A DNA stretch of 64,000 nt from Tetrahymena thermophila SB210 (Eukaryota > Ciliophora > Oligohymenophorea > Hymenostomatida > Tetrahymenidae), in the NCBI RefSeq assembly GCF_000189635.1, contig NW_002476186.1:186001-250000 (forward strand), given 5' to 3'. The notes below the pieces were generated by a model, which did not search any database, was not told the DNA's origin, and saw only the letters and a program-made list of their open reading frames with translations. The translations under genes and the position numbers were made by a program. Positions within the stretch are counted from its first letter, which is position 1. The number at the start of each line of letters is the position of its first letter. Shown piece after piece: positions 23,256-35,112 of the stretch.

Positions 23256-26233
23256 TCAGTTACTTACAGAGACATTTAATTATTTTCTTTCACACAAAAT
23301 TTTTGAATATTCTTTAGAAAATCCTTCTTATTTTCTGGCTATTTAATCTAAATCTTTCATCATCCTTAAATTCATTTACATATTTTCTTCTTCAAGCTTT
23401 TCATTCATTCTAGCTAGTTTTTATAACTATTTTTTATATGATTCTTCTTTTTTCATGAATAGTTGCTTTTATTCTTCTAATTGTATTTTTAAATTTTCAG
23501 TTTCATACGAAGTTTAATTTAGTTAAGCAGCTTAGCCTTACTTATTTTCCTTTTAACAAATTTACAATTATTCTTAAAATTACTCAATTTAAGCTTCTTT
23601 TTCTTAAATTTAAAGTGCATATCTCTCACTTAATTAAATGTTTAGTTATTTATGCATTTCCAATTCCTTTTCAATTAAAGAACACCTTTCAGATTCAAGC
23701 TTAACTTATAATTCTTTTTTTTATAAGTTTTACTCAATTAAATTATTGCTTTCTTTGATAGTTTTGATTCTTTCTTCAAGCTGCTGTTGCCTTGTTTCAA
23801 AATTTTTTTCAAGTTCTTCATAATTTGTATGAAGAGCTTAAATCTAGGCTATTTAATTTTCAATCAAATCATCTTTCTTTCTTATTTCAAAGAGGAATTC
23901 TTATTCGTTTTTTTATTATGTTGTTTAAATCTTTAGTTTTATTTCTTGCATACCTTTTAATTACTAAGATATTTCTATTTCTTTTTCTTTAATCTCATCT
24001 CTAAGTTGTTCCAATTCTTAGTCTTTTAACATATTTTCGCTCTCTTATTCTTCAATTCTTTCTTATAAATCCTTAATCTAATAAAATTAATTATTAAAAA
24101 TTACAAAAATAAATTCAATTTTAATAAAAAAGATACCTCTTGCATGAGCTATCTATTTTTATCGAGAACTTATTACATTTACTATTAATTTTATAATTTT
24201 TCTTAATTTAAAGAATTAAATAACATATCATAATTAGATTAAAGCTTTTTATTGCTATCCAGAGCACTTTCAATCTACTGCTTATTTATTTCTATTTGCC
24301 TCTCATATTTATCTTTTTCTAATGATTTTTCTCTATTCATTTCTTCTAAAAGTTCCATTAATTATTACTTTTTTTTAACTAAATCATTGTTCTACTAAAT
24401 CAACTAATTATATAAAACATATTTCCAATAAATATGAAATTTATTTTTTTAATTATTTTTACTTTGTTTGAAGTTTATTCTACTTATTCAAGTCTTTCTA
24501 GAGAACTATTTTTAATTCTTTCATTTTCTTCAATTAACTATTATTTGTCTTTTTTTAACTTAATTAAATAAATAAATATTAGACAAATTATTTTTCCTAA
24601 AGTTTTTTACTTTGTTAATTAGAATTTATTTCTCTTCCATTTCTCTAGTAAATTCTTTTTGTAAATTTTCGAGTTATTCCACAATTTTATCATTTGCTTT
24701 TTTATTTTATAAGAGCTTCTCTTCTTATTCTTCTTGAAGGGACAGATTCTATTTTAATTTATTATTAAACTCCTCGATTTTACTTTATAATCTTTTAATC
24801 TCTTCTATTTTATCCTGTTTTTCTTCTTCAAGCTACATGTTAAAAAATTTAAGTTTAGTGAATATTTAAATAATCCAAATTTACAATTTTAACAGCATTT
24901 TTCATTCTCTCATTTTCAGATTCTATGTTCATCATAGTAGATTACAAATCCGTGTCATTTCTAAATTTACTCCTCAATAATTCCTCTTTTAATCTTTAAT
25001 TTTCATATTTCAACTTACTCACTTCATCATTTTTATCATCAGCTGCAGAGTTAAACTAGTTAGTATTATTTGATGAATATTAGTTCTAACTCTGATATAA
25101 ATTTGACGATGAAGAAGTATTCAGTCCAGCTGCTACCCTTTTATCTCTTTTAGCACTTCCATTTACATTTGCAGAGCTTGGTAAATTGAACTACTACATC
25201 CTCTTTTTATGTCTTAAAGTTTCTTCTATTTATTCTTTTGTTGGAACTTTATTAAAATTATCATACTGAGTTAGGGCATTAGTTTTATCTTTTAAGGATG
25301 GCTCTAAATTTTAATTTTATGATACATTAATATAATACAAAATTTAGCAAAATTGAACATATACCTGATTTGACATTATTCATTGAAAATGTAAAATTGT
25401 TTCTTTCATCTGAAATTTTTGAATTTTACTACCCCAAAGCATTCATTTACTGCGTAGTATAATCAACTAAATATTCATCTCCTTCTTAATTCAAATGTAA
25501 TCTAGAACCACAACTACCTATACTCATAGTTTCATTATCAAGGCATTCAGACACAAATTAAGATGTAACTTATACTCTAATGTATGCATTTTAATCAGGA
25601 CATTTTTATAACTATAGAATTTGGCTTTATGTGTGCTTGATGCTTTTCATAGCTTAATTTATTATTATTTAAGAAATTTTAAATTACAAACATTCTTGTT
25701 TTTTGATAAATTTTACTAAATAAACTGGTATTGTCGTTTGGTAAAAACTCATTAAGATTTAGAATAGCAACCCCTCCAACTTTATTTCCCATTGGCGTTT
25801 AAATAACTACTGTAAGAGAAGACTTTCATTAATTAAAAAAAAATTAATAAAAGTACTTCAATAAGATTTTGATTTTGATTTTAATACATTTCATACTTTT
25901 TTTGGAAGAATCGCATTACTTTCAGTTTAAAAGATAGTTGTCATCATTGACAAAGTTTCATGAAAATCTGCAAATCTTGTTTCTAAATTCAACTCTGACT
26001 TATTTTTTGTATATATTTTATGAGTTCCTATTTAAAATTAAATCTGTTAACATATCTAATAATAGTTTATTCAAATCAAAAGCTGATTTTAAAATTATCA
26101 TAATTGAATTATTTTTATCAAATGAAAGTAAAAATTCACCTCTCTTCCATAAAATTTAAATCTAACAAGGAAAGGATAGAGCTATAGATATGTGTTCAAT
26201 TAATAAATCAAATTGGAATTTATAAGCTTTCAT
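23256..26233 (-). CDS. NT-C2 domain coiled-coil protein (EEIG1/EHBP1-type N-terminus)
   Basis: The gene starts at ATG 26231-26233 and ends at TGA 23256-23258. The first 200 residues match an NT-C2 domain: MKAYKFQFDLLIEHISIALS, then ILWKRGTHKIYTKNKSELNL, FADFHETLSMMT, a central GGVAILNLNEFLP and the hallmark LQKCPDQNAYIRVQV. NT-C2 domains (EEIG1/FAM102, EHBP1, PMI1) are divergent C2 folds that bind membranes or small-GTPase regulators. A Ser/Asn-rich linker follows (NVNGSAKRDKRVAAGLN), then several hundred residues of coiled coil, for example SKLKYENQRLKEELLRSKF and LARMNEKLEEENMQMNLRM. Splice joints at KRG|TH, PKK|IV and RMF|HT all restore the domain. A membrane-tethering or trafficking adaptor is a reasonable inference. 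A GTAAGT at the C-terminal end could be a further 5' splice site, so the last residues are less sure. Confidence 0.8.
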
Positions 26234-27797
26234 AGTCCCATTTTATAATGAATTCTATATTTATTAATGGTTATTTTATCTATTCATATTTTAAATTACT
26301 TAAGATATTTTGTAAATCAATCTTTCAAATAAATTAATTATTTAATTTATATTAAATAAATGAATCAGCAATCATAAAATATAGCTGGCTTTAATTGATA
26401 ATTGTATTTGTATTTGATTTGAGTGAATTTATTATATTCAATATACATCTAAATAAATTGAAACAAATGTTTTTACTTTTTAACGCATATATTTATAGTT
26501 AATGTATGAAAAATTTTTACAATACTTTTAAAATACTAATTCTTATAATTTATAACATTATCTATCAAAGTATATAAATTATATTATTTCTTTTTAACAA
26601 AACATATTTTATTAAACTAATTTCTATTTCTAGGGTATCAAAAACATTTTTTAGTTTATTTAAAAAGTTTAAATTATAATCGACTTTAAAAAATGTTCAA
26701 CTATGAAATATCTAAAAAAACTTTTTACTTTTTAATATCTAAATATGATATATTTTAAAATTTAAACTAAATAAAATATTAATTACCAAACATACATGAA
26801 GCATTTATTTTATGTTTTATTAAGTAAAAAACAAAAATATCATTAAAACAAACATTTTTTTTATTAAATCAGTTTCAATTTCAAAAATATTTTGATGATA
26901 AAAATAAAATAATATAAATTAAGTTAATAAACAAATAAAACTATAATATTTAGGATAAAATAAATAAAAATAGGTGAGATTTATAAAAAATATATTTCAT
27001 AAAAGCACGATTAAATAATTTAACTTTCTTTTTAATTTAAGATAAAAAAAAATTCTAAAAAAAATTATTAATTAATTAATATTTAATTTTAATAAGCATT
27101 AATGAAATTATTAATTTAAATTTTATTGGTAAAGTCATGTTAAATAAATCTATATCTACATTATTTATAATTATTATGTATTTTTTTATACTTAATTGTA
27201 ATTTATTATAATTACTATTTCTTTGGCTTTGATTAATTGCTTTAAAAAATCATATTCATTTTTTATATTTCCAAGAGATAATTAATTCAGTCATTTGCCT
27301 GATTAAGACTATTTTGCAATAAATATGATAGTTAAACAATTTATGATAAGATAAATAAAGTTATATCTTAAATATTAAAGTGATTTATTATTCAATAATT
27401 AGTGATAATAAAGCTTGAAAATGGATAAGACAATGAACCGTAGATAGATAGATAGATTATTGGATATATTAGACAGATAGATAGATAGATAAATAAATAA
27501 AAGAAAGAAAGAAATTTTAATTATGAAAAACTATAAATCTTCAATAAAGAAAATTTAAATTATTTGAAAGAAACGGGGGAGCGAGAAAGATCTTTTTTGC
27601 TTGATAGATTAATAAATAAAATAAAAAATAAGATTTAATAAATAAAAGAAAAGTTTTAGTTTTGAAGGTTTAACAGATCAAAAGAAACACTCAGTACAAT
27701 AAATATTAAGTCAGAAATTTAAGAAAATAAAATTTAAAAGATTAACCTGATCCATCAGCAAACAAATATCTTGACACAAAAAGGTTAACTTAGCTAA
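26234..27797. other. Divergent intergenic region with GATA microsatellite
   Basis: A/T-rich promoter-side region between the NT-C2 gene and the large membrane-protein gene. Apart from the microsatellite at 27441-27500 and A/G-rich 5' untranslated sequence after 27500, I see nothing specific. Confidence 0.5.
27441..27500 (+). repeat. (GATA)n microsatellite, interrupted
   Basis: Two blocks of tandem GATA units (27441-27457 and 27474-27500), separated by a 16-base interruption and followed by AATA and GAAA units. It lies about 300 bases upstream of the membrane-protein start codon, probably in its 5' flank or leader. Confidence 0.85.
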
Positions 27798-30700
27798 ATG
27801 AAAATAGAATAGTCATATATGCACAGGTCCTCATAACCAGCATCTTTGATTAAGGATACTTTTGCATCAGATCCAGAATTGACATATTAGTAGAAACTTA
27901 AGAATATTAAAAGAACTGGTATAGCATGTGCCTTCGGTATAGTATTGAGTTTACCTCAATTCATCATGCCATTCTTCTTTGGTGACGAAGTTATTCAAAG
28001 TTATTAAGTTTAGTTGATAGTTTATGCAGCTATCAATTTTGTATTGTGCTTAGTTGGATTTTGTTGGTCCCGCTCTCAATCAATCTTAGGAAATAAAACA
28101 TCATCATATGGTGGGTTTACAGGCGATGATATTACTATTTTTTACAATCCCTTAGGTGATTGCTTGTTTGGTTTTGGTTCATTATTTGCAGTAGTCAACT
28201 TATTAATGACATATCTTCCATTTGCACTCTACGGCTTTAACAGAGCTTAGTATATAGCTGATTTTGGAGAAGAATCTTCTTAGCTTGCTATTTTCAACAA
28301 GAATTACTAAGCTTTATTAATTACTTATGGCATCCTTTCATTCATTATTGCTATAATTCTTTCAATAAGTGCATATGCTTCTTATCATTGCTCTGCAACA
28401 TTCAAGACTCTCCGTATTTTTGGAAATCTCTATAACGTAAAATGCCTTTTTGAATATTTTTTGTCATTTATCAATTAAAATATTCCATTTTACTTGAATT
28501 AATAAATTAAATTAAAGGATATCCTATATATACTTTTTGAATTTTATCGGTTATATATTGATCAATCAACTAGATTGTTAGATAGTTAAATAGTCAATAA
28601 AAGCAATAATTTATGCATATAAAGAAAATCATAATTTAAAAAAGTTCAGTAAAAATTAAATTGCTGATAAATAAATAAATGTTTAATTCATAACATAAAA
28701 AATTTACTAATTATACAATTAAATTTTTCTTATTTGATAATATAGCTCGCATGGGGATTCTTTTGTGTTTGGGGTGCATACACTGTCAAAAAAATCCAAG
28801 GATATTTAGCACTCAGTACCTTTAAGAGTTTAATTTCTAGCAATCTTTTAGAGGCAGCTTATGTCATTTTGCTAATATATGCTTCATTGAGTTTTGTTGT
28901 TTACCTAGTTATAACTTTGAAAAAGAGAACACCTCATGTAACACTTGGTACTTTCTTCTTGGTTCTTATAGTTGTGCTCACAGGTATGAATTACGGAATC
29001 GCTAAAAGCTCTTTCGAAATCAAGAGAAACTACACCAAAGACTGTGCTAATCAACTTAATGAGTTGCCTGAAAGTGAACTGGCTAATTTCGGATGTACCA
29101 AATATGTTGTGAAAGATAACTAATTAGATACATCTTGTAAAGATTCAGAATCTCTCAGTAAATATTTCAAATTTAACTGGGAATAATCTGTCAAGGATGG
29201 TAAACCTTTCTATGTTAGCACACTTGAAAATTCTTGCTTAAATGGAAACTGTTGCAGAAGTGTTGGATATTATTATGCTTACTATCCCTATTAACTCTAC
29301 TTTATTTTCATTACATTAACCTTAATTGGTTTACTTATTACTTACATATGCTTCCATCTATCTCATAAGGAGAAAATTGCAATTGAAGGAAAGAAAGATT
29401 TCTAATTTAACATAGTTGATGGATTTTTCTTCCTCTTGCTTTTATCACTAGTTATTGGAACTTGTGTAGTATTAAGACACACTACTTCTAATCCTCCTGA
29501 TCTCCGCTCTAATCACGTCAGCACTGAAGCTCCTCCTTAACCCTAGCCTGAACCACAACCCTAACCAGAACCATAACCTAATCCTGAACCATAGCCTACT
29601 GAGCCATCAGAACCAACACAACCCAGCTTTAAATTAAATGTTGGTAAAAATGCATGGTTAAATGACTTAATTAACGAAAATGTTTTAAGCATGAAGGATT
29701 ACTCAAATAAAGAATGTCAATTAGTCAAGAATTTAATTGATGATTAGTTATTTAAAGGTTCTTTTGATTTCAATGTTGATGAAAGCTCCGAAGGTAAGGG
29801 TATCCGTGTCAGCATTCTTGCTTCAAGAGGTAATTTCAAGTACGAAAAGGATAACAGCGGTAAACTCTTCTTCTTAGAGACAGATGACGTAAAAAATATA
29901 GTTTTTAGCTTTATTTCTAATAACTCAGCTAAAAAGAATATGCCTTTCTTCTCTATCCTTGGTCTTCCTGAAGACGTAAACAACTTCTTGAATAACTAGT
30001 TGTATTACTGTGGTACAAATCCATCAAACTTACCTCACTTCCTTATTGAAAATTATGTTGTTGATGTTCCTAAGATAGCTCCTTCTAGTGATAATGATAA
30101 AAATCAATAGGGATTCAAGAAGTCAATTCAACATGGTCATTCAAGCAAATTAAATAAGATGATTAAATCTGCCTTTGCATAAACTTCTCCTGGAACTGTT
30201 GCTCTAGTTGAAAAGTATGAAAAATATATTGAATCTAAAAAATAAAATTCTAGTTAAGGTACTTTGGAATCAGGTGAATCTCATCCTCAATAATAATGCT
30301 AAAATTTTTATAATGAAGAATTAAAGAGAACTGATATCTGCAATTTTTATTAAGGAGATGTTTAAAATCGTAAAGGCAGTTTCAGCTTTATAACAAAATC
30401 TTTAAATATTGGTGAAGCTAAATAAAATATAGTTGGACGTGTAGTAGCAATAGACTCAAAAGACACTACCTAGATTAAATATACTGCTGTTTGTAACTAA
30501 AATGTTATTGTGAATGTCTTTAACGAAGTAGGCCAAGAAGTTCTTCTTGCTCAAGCTACTACAGACTCTGCTACAGGGTAGTTTACTTTCTCTATTCCTA
30601 TACTCCCCAGTACTGTTAGATATTCTGCAAAATTACTGATTTCCAATAAGTCCTATCAAGACACAGTTAAAATAATCTAGTTAGGAGGTCTTAATAGTGA

Positions 30701-32072
30701 AATCTCTTAACAATTAGGTGATATTCATTTAACTAATATCTATGATAAGCCTTAAGAATTATAAGCTGCTAACCAATGCTCTGCTGATGGTGTTATAAAA
30801 ACTCCTGAAACAAACATGGTATCCAAAAAATCTAAATAAAACAAATCATCATAAAAGTAAAATAAAGAAAAATCTTTAAATTCCTTGAAAAAGACAACAA
30901 ATTTAGTTGATGATTGGTGTGACGAATATACTAAATAAAAGAATTTAAATGATAAATACTGTCCTTTTAATTCTCTATTTAGTACCTCTAGCTAACAACC
31001 AGTCAGCAATAGCTTTGCTTTGTTCCAAACAAAACAATCTATTTCTGGTGAATAGGAACTTCCTCCCATCAGCCGTTTCAGTGCAACTAAAATATAAGGA
31101 GTTTAATTTAGAAACGTTGAAATTCATCTCACTGATATTTTACTTTCAGGCAAGAAAGACACAAAATCAGCTAAAAAGACAAATCAAAGTGCTAGATAAG
31201 TTTCTGTTTCAGAAGGAGCTGTTATCAAGTTGTACCAAAACAATGTAAATTGTAGTGAAGAACTCGAAAATTAGAATCCACTATTCGTAGGTGAAGTAGA
31301 ATCGAATGATAATTTAGGGGCCAGCTTAACAGTTTACAACTAGATACTTGGAGATTATACCCTTGAAGTCACTTACAAAAATAAAAATTATCACTCTTAT
31401 TGCTAGCCTTTTACTCTTGCATATGACGGAACAAATACTAACTTTATATTAAATGCTCCTATCGTTCGCAGGGATATGTCTTACAAAGGTAGTGGTGTAG
31501 TAGTTTTGGAAAATCGTTTCTTGTAGAATGGATCTGAACATCTTGGAGCTACTCTCGGAATGAGCATAGTATTTAATGAAGATAAAGAGTGTCTTGTTTC
31601 TGCTTATAACCGTCAATGTGTTGATTACTCCTACGTTAAGACTTAATACGCTTAAGCAATCAGTTTTAAAAATACTTACAATCGTAACTCACTTTTCTTT
31701 GTTTCTAAGATGGCAAATACTCCCTCTGAGTAAACTTTGGTTGAGAAATCACGTGTTTAAGGTAAAGAAATTCCTAATGATCCTTCCCTCCGTGTAAACA
31801 ATTCCGTTTTCCTCCAATAAGACATAGTTGTAAAGGTTTATGTCCCAGAATCTGAATACGAAGTATCAACTTATTACCCCCCTATTTACGATAGCAGATT
31901 ATCTTCAAACACTCAACTTACATGGTTAACTTTCTGTTATGATGGAAACTATGGCTTGATTAGTTAAAAGCCTATCAATTAATACTATGACAATCAAACC
32001 AAAAAACAATTCCCAAGCGCTTCATTCTGTGATTCTTTCTACAAAGGCAATCCTTACTAAGGACCTAAGTGA
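27798..32072 (+). CDS. Large multipass membrane protein with Pro/Glu/Gln linker and long C-terminal ectodomain
   Basis: Exon 1 is 27798-28436, the intron 28437-28745 and exon 2 28746-32072 (TGA 32070-32072), about 1320 residues. The first ATG is at 27798, with a second in frame at 27819. Hydrophobic segments include IACAFGIVLSLPQFIMPFFF, LIVYAAINFVLCLVGF, LLITYGILSFIIAIILSISA, two pairs after the intron and FFLLLLSLVIGTCVV near residue 540. A Pro-Glu-Pro-Gln type repeat (29538-29620) then leads to about 800 hydrophilic residues with scattered Cys and many S/T/N. I infer a tetraspan-like block twice over, then a flexible stalk and an extracellular or lumenal domain. No catalytic motif is visible and I do not recognise the family. 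Codons are richer in C-ending forms (TTC, AAC, CTC) than in the neighbouring genes, suggesting strong expression. Confidence 0.75.
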
Positions 32073-33751
32073 AATAAATAGGAAAATAGTGATTACTGAA
32101 CTTTTAATGAGAAAAAGTGTAATTTTTTAAATGTAAGTAAGATTCAACTTACTAAGTCACTGACTCACTCACTTACTACACAATTAATTTTGTTATTTCT
32201 ATAATGATCCTTTTTTTACATGTTTTTAAGTACTTTTCAAAAAATGATTTAAATGAAATGAATGTACATGTATACATTTGTGTATTTATGTATCCTTTTA
32301 TTGTTAATTTTCATTTTTATATTTTAACAGTTGATTTTCATTTAGTTATTATGAATTAATTATAACCGTTTTACTTAATAACTTTTTTGTTTTCATTGTA
32401 TAAAATATCTTTTATTAATACTTAAGAATTAAAAATAGAAATAAAAACGTATGTCTTAAAAACTCAATATGTATTTATAAATTAATACAGATAGAAGTTG
32501 CTAGCTCATTTAATTTTTTTTTTTTCAAACATTTGTTTTAGTTTAGAAATTCTTAACAGGAAAAAATTAAAGTAAACAATTTTTACTTGGGTTTAAATGC
32601 ATGTCGGATTTAAAACATTGAAATATAAATTCTTTTGTTTAAATTTATTATTGAATATAAAATTATATTTTCAATTACTTTATGATAAAAGGAGTTTTAT
32701 AATTATTTAGTATATTTTTTAAGTAAATTAATTTATTTTCTTATATCTTCTTTTTATATTAAATATTTCAAAAATACCAACGAAAACTAATTAATTATTT
32801 ATCATTTGATATAAGTTATTTATTTTATTATTATTTTAAGTTTCATTTTATTTTCGTATTTTCGCAGCATAAAATTTTCTTTAATTTCGAATAAAAAAAT
32901 AAATGAAGTATGATGTGTCGAATTAGATTTTAACGAGCTCGAATTATATTTTCAACTTTTGATAACATTTTTCTTTTCTAATTTAATTAAATTAGAGATT
33001 AAGTTGTTTGTTGAACTATAAGTTAAGGCCAAAATAAACAAACATGAATTAAATCCCTTGAATTAATTAATAATTTCAAATAGACAAATAAAAATTTAGC
33101 CAAAAAGTATCAAATTCTAAATTATTTCAGATTATATTTAGTATCTAAATATTTAATAAATTCATCCTATTTCAATCCCTTGAATAAAAGCTAAAGATAA
33201 ATTAGACAAATTATTTATTTTTTCCAGATTTTTTCCATCAAATTTATTTACTTGTTTAATGCATACTACATAAGTAAGTTGATATATAGAATAAAGCGAT
33301 ACAGTGGTTTTAATATCAGAAAGCTATAGTAGGAAATTTTTGGAATTCGTTTTGACTGTAAAAAAGAAAATGAGAGAAGCAATTTTAAGTTTTAAAAATT
33401 AAATAGCTCATATATTATTTAAAGAATTGATGAATTTTTTTAAAAAAAATATTTATATTTTTTAGCTAATTATATGCGTCTAGTATTATTTTAGCTAGAA
33501 GAATTAGATTTTTGGAATTTCTTTAAATTTTTAAGGATAAAAATGACAGATTTTGTTTTAAGTTTGAGAAATTATATATTTTTATACTATATAAAGTATT
33601 ATGCAATTTATTAAGTTATATACATTCATTTTTTAATTATATGATATTAGTATTTTATTTAACTAGAAGGTTAAGATTGTTTAGAAGAAGTTTATATATC
33701 AATTAAAATCATTTTAAATAGAGTAAGAAATATTTATTATAGAGCAAGACT
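32073..33751. other. Intergenic stretch holding a diverged tandem duplication
   Basis: A/T-rich spacer between convergent genes. The only structure I see is the duplicated block at 33336-33678, listed separately. Confidence 0.5.
33336..33678. repeat. Diverged tandem duplication of about 170 bases
   Basis: Two consecutive blocks (about 33336-33506 and 33507-33678) start alike (ATTTTTGGAATT), share an internal TTTTAAGTTT segment and a TTTTTTAGCTAATTATATG versus TTTTTTAATTATATGATAT segment. They end with similar TTTTAGCTAGAAGAATTAGAT and TTTAACTAGAAGGTTAAGAT tails. Neither copy is coding. The similarity was judged by eye in A/T-rich DNA, so the extent is approximate. Confidence 0.5.
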
Positions 33752-33985
33752 TCACTTAAAGAGGACGAATCTTCTAGCTTACATGAAGCTTTTTCTTCTA
33801 AGTTATTATTCAATTCTTATTTATTAGGTAATTTCATTAAGTTCAGAAATAAGCTTGGTTAATTGAGATTATTGCTTGTTTTCTTTGTGTATTCTTTTCA
33901 TGGGAGCCTTAAATACTTCAGTCTTTTCACCACCAAATTCAAAAGGGGGGAATTCAAAAGAGAGTTCGCTGTAGTCCTTAGTCAT
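33752..33985 (-). CDS. Small conserved-looking protein (77 aa)
   Basis: A single-exon frame from ATG 33983-33985 to TGA 33752-33754 encodes 77 residues. It begins MTKDYSELSFEFPPFEFGG and continues EKTEVFKAPMKRIHKENKQQ, then a helix (LTKLISELNEITQQIRIEQQ) and a basic end (RRKSFMQARRFVLFK). Codon use has many C-ending codons (TAC, TTC, CCC, CTC, AAG), unlike the flanks, so it is likely a real and well-expressed gene. I do not recognise it. An aromatic/Pro-rich N-terminal peptide plus one helix suggests a subunit or inhibitor that docks on a larger partner; this is inference. Confidence 0.65.
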
Positions 33986-35112
33986 TTTTATTAAATTATT
34001 AGAAAATTTGATTGTTATTTTAATTGGATGTTTATTTATTAATATTTTTTTTAATCTGTTAATTGATTATAAAATTTTTGATCACCCAGACTTGATAATT
34101 TAAAGAAATTTGTCTAGATTAAAAGAATTTATAAAAGTGAAAGAGGAAACAGAACAAGAAAAGAATTTTATATCAAATTGTCTTGCTACATAATCAGGAA
34201 ACTAATAAAACCTAACAAGAAAAGGAGCAATTAAACATATTTTAAAAATGAATGAAAAACACTTTTAATTGCTGATTTGGTAAAATAAAATAATTAAAGC
34301 GCAGCTATTTTAATAAAAAATAAATATGTGGCTACTATATTTTATTTTAAATTTGGCTATTGTAAAGTGTCCTGGTTCGTACTGATTCTTTAATTAGTAT
34401 GTAAATTTTCAGAAACCTGCTTATCCTATAGATTAACATATAACATTCACATTCATATAATTTAATATAAGGATATTAATAACAATGCATGTAAACAAAA
34501 CTCTTTTTTTTTCTGAAGAAGTTTTTAGAATAGACGCCGAAAAAAAAATTAATTAGCGACCTTATCAAGAAAAATTTGTATGATAAACGTGATTTTTATT
34601 TGAATTTTAAATATAAGCTAATATCAAAGAGAAAAATTTAAAATATTATCAGAAATGATTGTGACATTAAAATATTCCTCATAATTTTTAAAATTACTAA
34701 AATTTGTAGACATAATGTAAATGAGTTAAGAGAATTCTTTCATTTTTATTAACAGCATTAAATTGTAGAGGAAATAAAAGAATATATAATTTATATCAAA
34801 AGATTCTTTTAATTTAGTTCCCACATTTAATCAAAAAAAATATAGAGTCTATGATGGATGATTGATTGTAGGTATAATATTTCTTTCACCCTCTATTGCG
34901 TCTATATTTAAGAAATTTAGAAGATACTACAATTCATTCAATTTCGAAGTAGTCGCTCGCTTTCTTATAATTATTTAATTCATCTAATAACTATTTTAAT
35001 TTTTTTTTTTTTGTCAAAAAAAAACACAGAAAAATTAATTAAAACAAAAAGGGGAATAAAAGCAAATAAAAGAATTGTCATAATATTCTTTGTAAAAATT
35101 TTATTAAAATTA
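33986..35112. other. Intergenic stretch with an isolated coding-like segment
   Basis: Mostly A/T spacer. Between about 34075 and 34383 one plus-strand frame has coding-like composition (FDHPDLIIQRNLSRLKEFIK, then VKEETEQEKNFISNCLATQS) and ends at a TGA after CPGSY. No start codon or clean splice sites frame it. It may be a gene relic, an exon of an unseen gene, or chance. Confidence 0.35.

Noticed and set aside
30949..31248. A plus-strand open frame of about 99 residues
   Set aside because: It is an out-of-frame reading inside the large membrane-protein exon, whose own frame is continuous from 28746 to 32072.
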